From Pirellulales bacterium (GTDB lineage: Bacteria > Planctomycetota > Planctomycetia > Pirellulales > UBA1268), in assembly GCA_017853835.1 (NCBI GenBank), contig JAFMIU010000014.1:1-55093 (forward strand): DNA of 55,093 bases, read 5' to 3'. This document shows positions 44,147 through 52,934 of the stretch, piece by piece. The notes below the pieces were generated by a model that worked only from the letters and a program-made list of their open reading frames with translations, was not told the origin of the DNA and searched no databases. A program made the translations under genes and the position numbers. Position 1 is the first letter of the stretch. Each line of letters begins with the position of its first letter.

Positions 44147-44660
44147 CGAGGATGCCGGCGATGGTTTTGGCGTCGTCAATACGGCCGTCGAGACACATCG
44201 CCACGGCCTCGCGCCAGGGCACCACCTGAGTCGTGATCTGTTCGCCGGGCTCGAGTGCCTGCGGACCCGGCACGAGGTCGGACGCCACGAACAGATGCAT
44301 CCGTTCCCGGAGAATTCCCGGCGACATCCAGAACTCGCCGGCCGACTCGATGTGGCCGGCACGATAGCCCGTTTCTTCGAGCAGCTCACGACGTGCAGCG
44401 TCGGCCAGCGGCTCGTCTCGATCGAGCGTGCCGGCCGGAAGCTCGAGGAGCGTCCGCCCTACCGCCGTGCGAACCACCGACACGAGACAGACCGTGTCGG
44501 CCGTGACCATCGGCACCACGACCACGCTGCCCGGATGCAGCACGACCTCGCGCACACGACGGGTTCCGTCGGGCAAGGGTTCGTGACGTCGCACCACCAC
44601 GAACCGGCTCGCCTCCAGCAACCGCTCGTCGTCGGGTCGCCCCTCACTCCGGCTGCTCAT
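44124..44660 (-). CDS. Nudix hydrolase, ADP-ribose pyrophosphatase-like
   Basis: A 178-residue Nudix hydrolase. A perfect Nudix box spans residues 77-99: G, five residues, E, seven, then REL, L, EETGY. The preceding LLELPAGT and the following EFWMSPGILRERMHLFVA fit ADP-ribose/NDP-sugar pyrophosphatases (NudF group); it likely hydrolyses ADP-ribose or related sugars. Its ATG overlaps the stop of the upstream YgfZ-like gene (ATGA at 44657-44660). Its tail overlaps the convergent flippase-like gene. Confidence 0.88.
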   Translation of the reverse strand: MSSRSEGRPDDERLLEASRFVVVRRHEPLPDGTRRVREVVLHPGSVVVVPMVTADTVCLVSVVRTAVGRTLLELPAGTLDRDEPLADAARRELLEETGYRAGHIESAGEFWMSPGILRERMHLFVASDLVPGPQALEPGEQITTQVVPWREAVAMCLDGRIDDAKTIAGILVTDARRR

Positions 44661-45664
44661 GATCGTTCGTCCGAAGGGATGGCGGGATGGTCGATCGGAA
44701 TGAGCCGCGCCGGCCTTTCGTCGGCAACGAGCCCGGAGGCCATCTGACCACGGCGATGCACGAGGGCGAGTCCGAGCCCGCCACCGAAGCGTGGAGAACG
44801 GCATGAAGACGTGATCGTGCCGAGCGACTCGCCGTTGGCATCCACGATGACGCTCCCCACACGCGGCGGATGGCCGGCTACCGCCACGAGCGAGAGCGTG
44901 CGGTTCACGTGGCCGAGGGCGTCGATGCGGGCGACCGTTTCCTGGCCAAGGTAACAGCCCTTGGTGAAGGAGATGGCCCTCGGGGGTCGGGAAAGTTCCT
45001 GCGGCAGCGTTTTCTCCGGGATGTCGCAGGCCTCCGGACAACCCGCTTCGATCCGGAGCGATGCGAGGTCGTCGGGGTTCGCCTGCGGCAATGAGGTGGC
45101 CGTCAGCCACGCGAGGAGGCGCGACGACGCCTCGCGGGGAATGAACACGAGGTAGTCGATGCCGCCGAACCGGTCGGTGCAGAGCACCAGGGTGTCGACA
45201 TCGCCGAGACGGACGCGTCCATGGACGAGTGGTTTCATCGGCACGGCATCGGCGGTGTGCATGGCCAGCCATGCGGCAGCCTCTGGTCCAACGACGGCGA
45301 CGCCGAAGAAAGTGTCGGTGGTGTCGGTGAACTCGACCTGTTCGCGAATGTGATAGTGCTCGAGATGGCTGCTCAGTCGCGGTGCCGAGGCGGCGTCGCA
45401 CTCGATCCAGAGGCCTTCGTTCGTGCGGAGGATCGTGGTGAGGGCGATCACCCATCCACGGGCATCAGCGAAGAATCCCTCGGCGCCGTCGCCTTCGGTG
45501 AGGGTCAGGAGGGGAGCCGTGGTGAACTTGTCGACAAAAGCCACGGCTTCGGCACCCCGGGCCTGCACCATGCCTCGAGGCTCCAACGCCACCCAGGCGA
45601 CGCTCGTTCGCAGGGGGCTGGGTGCGGTCGGATCGGGTGACGGTGATGGCGCGGAGGGTTCCAT
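44657..45664 (-). CDS. YgfZ/GcvT-like folate-binding protein
   Basis: A 335-residue protein with the signature KGCYLGQE around Cys237, which in YgfZ acts with tetrahydrofolate to maintain iron-sulfur enzymes. The rest follows the GcvT fold: RTSVAWVALEPRGMV near the N-terminus and the C-terminal barrel after HVNRTLSLVAV. Homologues in planctomycetes are often annotated as aminomethyltransferase; the KGCYxGQE motif and absence of GcvT active-site features favour YgfZ. ATG 45664 starts a Pro/Ser-rich leader; ATG 45709 is the alternative. Coupled to a Nudix hydrolase. Confidence 0.88.
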   Translation of the reverse strand: MEPSAPSPSPDPTAPSPLRTSVAWVALEPRGMVQARGAEAVAFVDKFTTAPLLTLTEGDGAEGFFADARGWVIALTTILRTNEGLWIECDAASAPRLSSHLEHYHIREQVEFTDTTDTFFGVAVVGPEAAAWLAMHTADAVPMKPLVHGRVRLGDVDTLVLCTDRFGGIDYLVFIPREASSRLLAWLTATSLPQANPDDLASLRIEAGCPEACDIPEKTLPQELSRPPRAISFTKGCYLGQETVARIDALGHVNRTLSLVAVAGHPPRVGSVIVDANGESLGTITSSCRSPRFGGGLGLALVHRRGQMASGLVADERPARLIPIDHPAIPSDERS

Positions 45665-45831
45665 GACCGCCCACCCTACCACGGCCAGCCCTCGACCCCC
45701 GCGAACCATGAAAAAACCATGAAAGACAACCTTCCGGCGCGAACATCCGATGAACCCGATGCGTATTCCTCTTTGTCAGAACAACACCCCGCGGCCATGA
45801 CGGCTGGGGGCCTGACGAGGAGTCCCATCCC

Positions 45832-46461
45832 ATGGCCACCGTGCATTACGACCGGCACTGCCGCGACGAGTTTGACGACGATTCCGACCTCGACGGCAAC
45901 GACCCCCTCGCCGTCGCCGACACCGAACACTCCGACGCTGTGCGGGCGGAGTTCGACCTGTCGAATGGTGGACGACGCGGCGACGGCTCGCGGCACAAGC
46001 CCGCCCCGCTCCATCGCATCGCCGAGGTTCGGCAGCGGCAGGGTGTCACGCTTCGCAACGTGGCCCGCCGGCTTGGGATGTCGTTGCCCGTGGTGCGACG
46101 TCAGGAGCAGCCCGACTGCGACCTCAGGCTCTCCGACCTGCAGCGGTGGCAGCAGGTGCTCGAAGTGCCGGTTGCCGAACTCCTCGTCGAAGGTGAGGGA
46201 CAGCTCTCGGGCCCGGTGCTCGAACGGTCACGGATGGTCAAGCTCATGAAGACCGCCGCCGCCATCCGCGAACGGACGGAAGGCCAGCCGGTGGGCCGGA
46301 TGGTCACCATGCTCATCGAGCAGATTCTCGAGATCATGCCGGAGCTCTCCGATGTCACGCCGTGGCACACGGTGGGTCAGCGGCGCACCCTCGACGACAT
46401 CGGTCGCACCGGCCGGATGCTCGTGCCGGAAGAGGTGTTTCGGAAGCCGCCGGCAGGGTGA
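45832..46461 (+). CDS. Helix-turn-helix (XRE-like) regulator with acidic N-terminus
   Basis: A 209-residue protein. An Asp-rich N-terminal region (about 1-55) is followed by a lambda-repressor-like HTH (LHRIAEVRQRQGVTLRNVARRLGMSLPVVRRQE, about 60-95, given in part) and LQRWQQVLEVPVAELL. The C-terminal half is helical (VGRMVTMLIEQILEIMPEL) with WHTVGQRRTLDDIGRTGRML near the end. GAGGAG precedes ATG 45832. No cofactor domain is seen. It is divergent from ygfZ; the 167-base spacer contains AT-rich stretches. Target genes are unknown. The family appears planctomycete-specific, which I infer from its lack of resemblance to common regulator groups. Confidence 0.72.
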   Translation: MATVHYDRHCRDEFDDDSDLDGNDPLAVADTEHSDAVRAEFDLSNGGRRGDGSRHKPAPLHRIAEVRQRQGVTLRNVARRLGMSLPVVRRQEQPDCDLRLSDLQRWQQVLEVPVAELLVEGEGQLSGPVLERSRMVKLMKTAAAIRERTEGQPVGRMVTMLIEQILEIMPELSDVTPWHTVGQRRTLDDIGRTGRMLVPEEVFRKPPAG

Positions 46462-46555
46462 GCCGGCAGGTCGTCTTGTGGGCGAGTCGTATGGTGCCTA
46501 CGATCCCGGGGTCGGGAATCGTGTCGGATATCGAAACGCACTTCGCCTTCGGGAG

Positions 46556-46999
46556 TCAGCCGTGTCTTCGTTCGCCGGTGTGCTGGGCATCACCCTGATC
46601 CTGTTTCTGACCGTCGCCGTGACGGGCCGCATGATTCTCGGCCGCTGACGCGCGGTTCGTCATGCCGATGACGATCGCCGCCACGAAGCCCCCCATGGCC
46701 CCCGCCAGCGTCACCCAGGCCACGACCGCCAGGGGGAGATAATCGCGGAGCCAGACGAGTTCCGGCGGTTCAACGCTCCGGGGCACCTTGCGCTGCACGG
46801 GACCGTTGCGACCCGTGTGCTGCCGCATGTCATCCCGAAACGCGTCCCACTGCTCCTGGGCTTCGGGCGAACTCACATCGGCCAGCCGCAGCGCACGCCA
46901 CGAGACGAGGGCCCAGGGCGGCAGCGCCACGAACGCCAGCCAGGTGGCGGCCACCAAGGCGATCGTCGCGCGTCGTGTGAGGCTCGGTGTTCCGGCCAC
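46556..46999 (-). CDS. Small two-helix membrane protein of unknown family
   Basis: A 147-residue protein with two transmembrane segments: residues 11-32 (ATIALVAATWLAFVALPPWALV) and about 91-112 (VVAWVTLAGAMGGFVAAIVIG). The loop between them is charged with WDAFRDDMRQHTG and VEPPELVWLRDYLPL. The tail after helix 2 is His/Gln/Asp-rich. It starts at GTG 46999 with AAAGGAC eight bases upstream. Divergent from the secreted 390-residue protein. Not recognised. Confidence 0.6.
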   Translation of the reverse strand: MAGTPSLTRRATIALVAATWLAFVALPPWALVSWRALRLADVSSPEAQEQWDAFRDDMRQHTGRNGPVQRKVPRSVEPPELVWLRDYLPLAVVAWVTLAGAMGGFVAAIVIGMTNRASAAENHAARHGDGQKQDQGDAQHTGERRHG

Positions 47000-47177
47000 G
47001 CTCGTTTGTCCTTTGCCGTGTCTGCCCAGCCTGCCAGGGTGGCCTGATGTCCGTGGTTTTCCGCAGGGTTCCAGTCTGGCATCTCCGCCAGGGCCCTGCT
47101 ACGGTTCCTCCCCGCGCAGGGTCCGTTTTCCAGGATGGTGTCTGGCGACGGACTCGACCCACCGAGGAGCAGGTGCC

Positions 47178-48350
47178 GTGATTCACTCAACCGTCGTCCG
47201 GTGCCGGGCGATTCTCACCATGGTGATGCTGGCTGGCGTGCTGCAGGCCCATGTGGCCCACGGACAAAGCGGCTGGCTGCCGATGTCGTGGCTGACGGGC
47301 GAGGCAGTCGACCCGCAGGCGATGTACCCGCTCGCGGAAAAGGACGGCCCGTGGCTCGTGCTGGCCACCACCTTTCGCGGCGAGGGCGCCCGTGAGGATG
47401 CCCGTCGCCTCGTGCACGAACTTCGCAGCGGTCACCGCCTCACCGCCTACACCCACGAGAAGGCCTTTGATTATTCGGGTGAGCAGCGGGGCAACGGCCT
47501 CAATCCCGATGGAACCCCGAAGCGGATGCGGTATGCGAGTGCGGGCCAGGTGCTCGAGGTGGCGGTGCTCGTGGGGGATTTCGCCTCGTTCGAAGATCCG
47601 CGCGGCCAGAAGATGCTGCAGAAGGTGAAGCAACTGAAGCCGAGAACGCTTGCCGAAACGAAGAACGATCAGCTTGAAAGTGAGTTTCTGCAGGCCAATC
47701 GCACTGTCGCCGCCGCCGGCGCGGCGGGGAAGCCTCCCATGCACGCGGCGATTCTGATCCCCAATCCACTCCTTCCGGCCGACTATTTTTCGCGGCAGCA
47801 GGTCGATGAGTTTGTGATGCAGATGAATGCCGATGTGGAACACTGCCTCCTCGACTGCCCCGGACGGTATTCGGTTCGCGTCGCCTCCTTCACGGGCGCG
47901 GGCACGTTCAACACGGGCGCGGGCGGCATGGAAACACTCGACTCCGACCGCAGCCTCGTCGATGTGAACCGTTTCGTCGACATGCTCAAAGGACAGGGCT
48001 GGAAGGATCCACAGCTGCGGGGCGTTGACAAGGAGAGCCGGCTCGTCGACGCGGCCGACAAGGCACACCGCCTCACCGAGGCCCTTCGGCGAAGCGGATG
48101 GAGCGCCTACGAGTTTCACGATCGCGATTCGAGCTTCGTGTGCGTCGGCAGCATCGATCAGCTGACCGTGCCGGGGCCCGAGGGGCGCGCGGTGCCCCAT
48201 CCCGAGATCAGTCGGATCGTGACCAACCTTGGCCCCGATCCGGCGGCGCTGGCCCGAGGCCAGATCATGCCGCGGGCGTTTGGCGGGATTCTGCTCGACG
48301 TGCAGCCGAAGCCGATCGACGTGCCGCGGGCTCCGGCGGGGCGCCGCTGA
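47178..48350 (+). CDS. Secreted protein of unknown family (390 aa)
   Basis: A 390-residue protein with a signal peptide (about 1-29, MLAGVLQAHVAHGQ). The body is mixed alpha/beta and contains MYPLAEKDGPWLVLATTFRGEG, EDARRLVHELRSGHRLTAYTH, LVGDFASFEDPRGQKMLQKVK and a domain with SRQQVDEFVMQMNADVEHCLLDCPGRYSVRVASF. LVGDFASF-type repeats recall SPOR-like domains (short RNP-like repeats binding denuded peptidoglycan), but this is only a resemblance. GTG 47178 is chosen for GAGGAG ten bases upstream and the signal peptide; no ATG fits. It ends six bases before rdgB and is probably co-transcribed with it. Confidence 0.6.
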   Translation: MIHSTVVRCRAILTMVMLAGVLQAHVAHGQSGWLPMSWLTGEAVDPQAMYPLAEKDGPWLVLATTFRGEGAREDARRLVHELRSGHRLTAYTHEKAFDYSGEQRGNGLNPDGTPKRMRYASAGQVLEVAVLVGDFASFEDPRGQKMLQKVKQLKPRTLAETKNDQLESEFLQANRTVAAAGAAGKPPMHAAILIPNPLLPADYFSRQQVDEFVMQMNADVEHCLLDCPGRYSVRVASFTGAGTFNTGAGGMETLDSDRSLVDVNRFVDMLKGQGWKDPQLRGVDKESRLVDAADKAHRLTEALRRSGWSAYEFHDRDSSFVCVGSIDQLTVPGPEGRAVPHPEISRIVTNLGPDPAALARGQIMPRAFGGILLDVQPKPIDVPRAPAGRR

Positions 48351-48356
48351 CAGACC

Positions 48357-48974
48357 ATGCTCGTGCTCGGCACCACCAACGAGGGAAAAGTTCGGGAGTT
48401 GCGAGAGCTCCTCGAACCGCTCGGCATCGCATGCCGATCACTCGCCGGATTCGATGCCGCCGTGGACGTGGAGGAGACCGGGGCCACCTTCGCCGAGAAC
48501 GCGGCCCTGAAGGCGTCGCAGCAGGCGCAGGCGCTCGGGCACTGGGTTGTGGCCGAAGACAGCGGCCTGGTGGTTCCTGCCCTCGGTGGAGCGCCGGGCA
48601 TCCACTCGGCGCGTTTCTCGGGAGCGGCCCCCACGGGTGATCGGCGAGACGTCGATGCCCGCAACAATGAGCTTTTGATGGAGCGGCTGGCGGGCGTGGC
48701 CGGCCGGGATCGCGCGGCCCACTACGTCTGCCATGCGGCCCTGGCGAGTCCACGGGGTGAGATCGTTGCCGTGTCGGAGGGGCAGTGCCACGGGCGGATT
48801 GCCGAAGCTGCTGCCGGATGCGGAGGGTTTGGCTACGACCCGTTCTTCATCGTGACGGAATACCACCGCACGTTTGGCGAGTTGGCGCCGGCCGTGAAGG
48901 CCCTCATCAGCCATCGGGCGCGGGCGATGCGGGCCATGGTGCCGGCGATCGTGAGAGCCCTTCCATCGTCCTGA
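48357..48974 (+). CDS. rdgB: Non-canonical purine NTP pyrophosphatase
   Basis: RdgB/HAM1 family (205 aa) hydrolyses dITP, XTP and ITP to keep deaminated purines out of nucleic acids. The substrate-binding motif LGTTNEGKVREL opens the protein and AEDSGLVV and FGYDPFFIV follow, with SHRARAM near the C-terminus as usual. ATG 48357 follows the secreted gene's stop by six bases. Convergent with the glycosyltransferase gene, four bases away. Confidence 0.95.
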   Translation: MLVLGTTNEGKVRELRELLEPLGIACRSLAGFDAAVDVEETGATFAENAALKASQQAQALGHWVVAEDSGLVVPALGGAPGIHSARFSGAAPTGDRRDVDARNNELLMERLAGVAGRDRAAHYVCHAALASPRGEIVAVSEGQCHGRIAEAAAGCGGFGYDPFFIVTEYHRTFGELAPAVKALISHRARAMRAMVPAIVRALPSS

Positions 48975-48978
48975 CGCC

Positions 48979-50067
48979 TCACGCGGGCGAGGCGGCGTGA
49001 AGCCGGTGCTCGATCACGCGGAGAACATCGTCCGTGCCATCCATGCGCCCCTGCACCGCGGCGAGCGCCGGGCGGTAGTGGTCGAGCCCGTCGACAAAGC
49101 CTCGCACGCGGGGGCGGTCGACTTCTTCGAGCAGGCAGAAGTCGCCACATCCCATGGCGCGGAGAAAGTGGCTGTTCATCAGCTGCTCGGCGTGGGCGCG
49201 TTCCGGCAGCACGAGCAGGGGCTTTCCGAGGTGGAGAGCCTCACCGATGAGCTGGTTGCCACCCGCCGAAACGAGCGCCCGGCACGACGCGAGATCATCG
49301 ACGAACTGCCGGTCGTCGATGTCGTGAAACGACACGCGTCCGACGGTCTCTCGACGACCGAGTCCATACACCTTCACCGGGAGTCCACAGTCGGCTAGCG
49401 CCTCGATGGCCGTGAAGGGGGTGTGGCGGCGAAGGTAGCTCAGGAGGAATCCATCGTCACGGGGCTGGGCGGCGACGATCGCCGGCCGCAGCAGCGGTCC
49501 AACCTGCACCACATGCTCCCATCCGCGTCGCAGCGGCGGACGAAAAAACGCCGACACCACGGTGTCGCTCGCCTCCATCACATACATCCACACGGCATGG
49601 CTCATGAACCAGGCATTCCACTGCAGCGACCAGGGCAGCGAGTCGAGGTCGTAGGCGAGCAGGAAGTGCTGGTGGTCGATGCTCACGAGCGGAATGCCGA
49701 GCCGTCCCGCGGCGCGAGGGAGGGCCGGCTCGAAGTCGGTGATCGCCAGATCGGCGTGAAAGGTTTCCAGGGTGGCGAGCATGCGGTCGACGAGGGGGCC
49801 GAGAAGACGAGCCTGGTAGTCGAGGCCTGTCGCGATCGACTTCATCACATCGAGCCGCCCGCCGCTGTATTGAAAGATGATGCCGGGAATCTCCTCCACA
49901 CGAACGCTGGGATGATCGGAGGGAAACTGCCCCCGGAGAAAGTCGAGGGCGTCGGCCGAGGTCCAGACGAGAATCTCGTGATCGTCCTGAAGTCGTTCGA
50001 CGAGCGTGCTGATCCGAGCGGCGTGGCCGCGTCCTTCGCCGCAGAGGCTGATGGCGATCTTCGACAT
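48979..50067 (-). CDS. Glycosyltransferase, GT28/MurG-like fold
   Basis: A 362-residue GT-B enzyme. N-terminal SLCGEGRGHAARI (glycine-rich acceptor loop) and LWTSADALDFL-like segments, then a C-terminal nucleotide-sugar donor site with SAGGNQLIGEALHLGKPLLVLPE. The family includes MJ1255-type and YjiC-like enzymes whose sugar substrate is not predictable. The ATG 50067 begins MSKIAISLCGEGRGH. It is divergent from the parvulin-type gene (160 bases). It might serve lipid or cell-wall glycosylation but has no clear operon partner. Confidence 0.82.
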   Translation of the reverse strand: MSKIAISLCGEGRGHAARISTLVERLQDDHEILVWTSADALDFLRGQFPSDHPSVRVEEIPGIIFQYSGGRLDVMKSIATGLDYQARLLGPLVDRMLATLETFHADLAITDFEPALPRAAGRLGIPLVSIDHQHFLLAYDLDSLPWSLQWNAWFMSHAVWMYVMEASDTVVSAFFRPPLRRGWEHVVQVGPLLRPAIVAAQPRDDGFLLSYLRRHTPFTAIEALADCGLPVKVYGLGRRETVGRVSFHDIDDRQFVDDLASCRALVSAGGNQLIGEALHLGKPLLVLPERAHAEQLMNSHFLRAMGCGDFCLLEEVDRPRVRGFVDGLDHYRPALAAVQGRMDGTDDVLRVIEHRLHAASPA

Positions 50068-50227
50068 GCGCGCGTGATGGGAAGCCGTGGCGGAGCGGAG
50101 CAATGATGGTGGGGCATTCTCTCCATCCAGCCCGAGTTTCGCCACCGGATTGCCCGGCGGCTTCAGGAGGCCGGGGTGGTCGCGTACGATGGTGGCGGCG
50201 ACGGACGGCGAGGAGGAGGTGGCGGCG

Positions 50228-51247
50228 ATGAGGTTGCTTTCAAGGCGAGCGGGCGTGCTGTGGCTTGTGGGCGTGGCTTCGATCGGGCTGGGCGTGCCAG
50301 GTCCCTCGCCGGCATCGGCCGGGTCGCCGGCGGCGGCGGTGGGCGAGGCGGTGATCGATCGGGATGCCATCGATGCCGTGATCGCCCGCATGCACCCCAC
50401 GAAGCAGCCCACGGCAGAACAGCGAACGCAACTCGAGGCCACGGTGCTCGAGCAGCTGATCGACGAGAGCCTGCTGCGGCAGTCGCTCGGCGCCCGGGTG
50501 CAGGTGACCGAGGAGGAGGTCAACGCGGCCGTCGCCACGGTGACGCGGCAGATCACCAGCCGCGGTCAGAACTTCGAGGCCTTTTTGGCGCAGTCAGGAC
50601 GCACGGAGGCCGTGTTTCGGGATCAGGTGATGCTCGAGGTGGCGCTTGAAAAACTCGTGGGTCCCCAGGTGACGCCGCAGGCCGTCAGCCGATACTTCAC
50701 CGATCATCGTCGCGACTACGACGGCACCAAACTCCGGGTGAGTCACATCATCCTCCGCCCCGACATCGTCGATGTTGACGGCGTTGCCCGCAGAATGGAG
50801 CAGGCCGAAGCCATTCGGCGTGACGTGTTGCGAGGGGACGTCACGTTCGAGGAGGCGGCCATGAAGCATTCTGCGGGGCCAAGTCGTGCCCGCGGAGGCG
50901 ACATCGGCTGGATTACGCGCACCGGCCCCATGGTCGACGCGTTCACGGCCGGTGTTTTCAATCTGGCGAAGGGCGAGGTGTCGAAGCCATTCATCACGCC
51001 GTTTGGCGTTCATGTGGCGAAGGTGACCGACGTGGAGGCAGGCCGCGTTGGCCTCGATGTGGTTCGGTCGAAGATCGAGAAGGAACTGGCCTCACAGGCG
51101 GTTCGCAGCCTCGTGAATGAGGCCCGGCAGGCGATTCCCGTGAAATATGCTCCGGGGATGCCCCACTTCGATCCCGCCACGCCGGCGGGCGCGGGCACGC
51201 GCCGGGTGATCGTCGTGGGGGAACCAGCGACGTCGGGGGCCAACTGA
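50228..51247 (+). CDS. SurA/PpiC-type periplasmic peptidyl-prolyl isomerase
   Basis: A 339-residue secreted parvulin-type isomerase. A signal peptide (about 1-31) is followed by a SurA-like N-terminal helical region (residues 35-150) and one PpiC domain (LRVSHIILRP; HSAGPSRARGGDIGWITR; PFGVHVAKVTDV). It folds or escorts outer-membrane and periplasmic proteins. ATG 50228 begins MRLLSRRAGVLWL; a GGAGGAGG track lies upstream. The C-terminal 70 residues are Ala/Pro-rich. Confidence 0.9.
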   Translation: MRLLSRRAGVLWLVGVASIGLGVPGPSPASAGSPAAAVGEAVIDRDAIDAVIARMHPTKQPTAEQRTQLEATVLEQLIDESLLRQSLGARVQVTEEEVNAAVATVTRQITSRGQNFEAFLAQSGRTEAVFRDQVMLEVALEKLVGPQVTPQAVSRYFTDHRRDYDGTKLRVSHIILRPDIVDVDGVARRMEQAEAIRRDVLRGDVTFEEAAMKHSAGPSRARGGDIGWITRTGPMVDAFTAGVFNLAKGEVSKPFITPFGVHVAKVTDVEAGRVGLDVVRSKIEKELASQAVRSLVNEARQAIPVKYAPGMPHFDPATPAGAGTRRVIVVGEPATSGAN

Positions 51248-51298
51248 CCCCGCGGCCACACTCGGGCGTTCGCCCAGATTGCGCCCCTTTCCGGGATT

Positions 51299-51323
51299 CG
51301 CCCGCCCCGGTGCGGGCGGCTTT
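51299..51323 (+). terminator. Weak terminator-like hairpin after the isomerase gene
   Basis: A 7-bp G+C stem (51299-51305 with 51312-51318, loop of six) is followed by GCTTTGTG. The T-run is short, so termination would be partial at best. Confidence 0.3.
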
Positions 51324-51428
51324 GTGCCGCGGGCTCACGGGGTTTGTTCTGTTGGTTTCCGTGGTTTCACGGTTGCGGCCCTGCGGGCAGGGCCGGTAGC
51401 CTCCCCGCCCCTTCCACCGGGATTCTGC

Positions 51429-51995
51429 ATGAAGTTTCGTTCCGCCCTGCTCTGTGCGTTTATGCTCGTCGTGCCTGGGGCGGCGATGTTTTCCCACCGA
51501 ATTCCTGCGCCGGTTCGGGCCGGCGTGCGGGAGTGGTTTCATGATGCCATGGCATCATGGTCGACGTCGGAATCGAAGCCTGCGCGGGCGGAGCCACCTG
51601 CGTCTGACGAGCTGGTCGCCCACGAATCGTCTCAATCAGCTGCCGGGGCGGCGACACCAGCCCTCCGCGCGGAACTTCCGCGATCGAGCAGTCTGGACTC
51701 CCAGCCCATGGCGGCCAACGACATCGAGAAGGCTCTCCGGGCACTTGGTGCCCAGGGGATCGAATGCCGGGCCGTGCACTCCACCGCCGGAATCCATGTG
51801 GCCACGTGCAGCGTGCCGCTGGATGCCACGGGGCAGTTGATGCGGGTCTTCCACGCGTCCGGTGCCAACTCCCTGTCGGCCGAGCGATCTCTGCTTGCCG
51901 AAGTGGAGTCGTGGCGTCATCGGACGGCAGCTCGAGTGCGGGATGAGGCAACGACGCAGCCCGCTTTGGGCAGCGGCCCCATTCTCCGGTATTGA
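51429..51995 (+). CDS. Secreted or membrane-anchored protein of unknown family (188 aa)
   Basis: An N-terminal hydrophobic segment (LLCAFMLVVPGAAMF, about 6-20) acts as signal peptide or anchor. A Ser/Ala/Glu-rich linker follows (to about 90), then a compact domain (about 95-188) with DIEKALRALGAQGIECRAV and VATCSVPLDATGQLMRVFHASG. The pair of Cys residues could be disulphide-bonded. Same strand as scpB, 19 bases upstream of its start, so likely an operon. Not recognised. Confidence 0.65.
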   Translation: MKFRSALLCAFMLVVPGAAMFSHRIPAPVRAGVREWFHDAMASWSTSESKPARAEPPASDELVAHESSQSAAGAATPALRAELPRSSSLDSQPMAANDIEKALRALGAQGIECRAVHSTAGIHVATCSVPLDATGQLMRVFHASGANSLSAERSLLAEVESWRHRTAARVRDEATTQPALGSGPILRY

Positions 51996-52014
51996 CCAAT
52001 CGGGGAACGATCCG

Positions 52015-52764
52015 ATGGCCCGCCGGCTGCCTTCACACGCAACACTTGCGGCCTGCATGGCCCGCGGTCACGGCGTGGCGTTGGCGTCGCCCTCGCCATG
52101 GACGTCGGGTTCACGGCCACGCCGGCGATGGTGGATCGAGGAGACCTCGGCGGGCCCCACGCCGGATGCGACGGTGGCCGGGCAGCACGTGCGTTCCGAG
52201 GAGCTCGCCCGGGTGGAAGCCGCGCTCTTTCTGGCGAGGGAGCCCCTCTCGATTCGGCGTCTCGCCAAACTGGCCAGGGTGACCGACGGAACCCGAGCCC
52301 GAGTGCTGGTGAAGGAGCTCCGGCAGCTTCAGGATGCGTCAGGAGCCGCCTTTCGGGTCGAACAGATCGCCGGCGGGTTCCAGCTCCTCTCGCGGGGGCC
52401 ATTTGGGCCGTGGGTGAGGCGATTGCTCGATCAGCCGGCGGCGTCGCGGCTTTCGGCGGCCGCGCTCGAAACCCTCGCGATCGTCGCCTACCGGCAGCCG
52501 GTCACCCGGGCCGAAATTGAGGCGATTCGAGGCGTGGGGAGCGAGGAGATGCTCCGCCAACTCCTTGAACGCGACCTGGTGGCGGTCGGTGGCAGGGCCG
52601 AGGATCTCGGGCGACCGAACATCTACGTGACGACGAGGGGCTTTCTGGCGGCATTTGGGCTCGCCCGGATCGAGGATCTGCCCGCGGTGTCCCTTCCCGA
52701 AACGGCTCCGCAGCCTAGCCTCGACGCGGCGGGCGATTCGGGCGACGAAATGCCCGGATCATGA
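52015..52764 (+). CDS. scpB: Segregation and condensation protein B
   Basis: ScpB (249 aa) is the winged-helix kleisin-associated subunit of SMC condensin. The two winged-helix units are seen in VEAALFLAREPLSIRRLAKLARV and ALETLAIVAYRQPVTRAEIEAIRGV, followed by the family motif LLERDLVAVGGRAEDLGRPNIYVTT (given in part) and GLARIEDLP. An extra basic N-terminal extension (about 60 residues) precedes them. ATG 52015 has GGGGAACG upstream. No scpA or smc gene is in the window. Confidence 0.93.
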   Translation: MARRLPSHATLAACMARGHGVALASPSPWTSGSRPRRRWWIEETSAGPTPDATVAGQHVRSEELARVEAALFLAREPLSIRRLAKLARVTDGTRARVLVKELRQLQDASGAAFRVEQIAGGFQLLSRGPFGPWVRRLLDQPAASRLSAAALETLAIVAYRQPVTRAEIEAIRGVGSEEMLRQLLERDLVAVGGRAEDLGRPNIYVTTRGFLAAFGLARIEDLPAVSLPETAPQPSLDAAGDSGDEMPGS

Positions 52765-52934
52765 CTTGCACGCGGCGCGGTCGGGCGACACACTGTCTGC
52801 CCGGATCGCGTCGAGAAGCCATTGTTTTTTTGTCCGCCCGAAATTTCGCGGCGGTCGATTGGACGGACTCGAAGCGATCGGGTAGAGAAATGGCTCGTGG
52901 TGAGAGTTGTCGAACCGCTCAGGAGGTTTTCGCC

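Noticed and set aside
45719..46249. Plus-strand frame starting ATGAAAGAC upstream of the HTH gene
   Set aside because: Ser/Thr/Arg-rich shadow of the HTH gene in another frame; the first codons may only be a leader.
51361..51420. GC-rich inverted repeat GGCCCTGC/GCAGGGCC in the spacer before the 188-residue secreted protein
   Set aside because: Loop is too short and no T-run follows; chance palindrome in GC-rich DNA.
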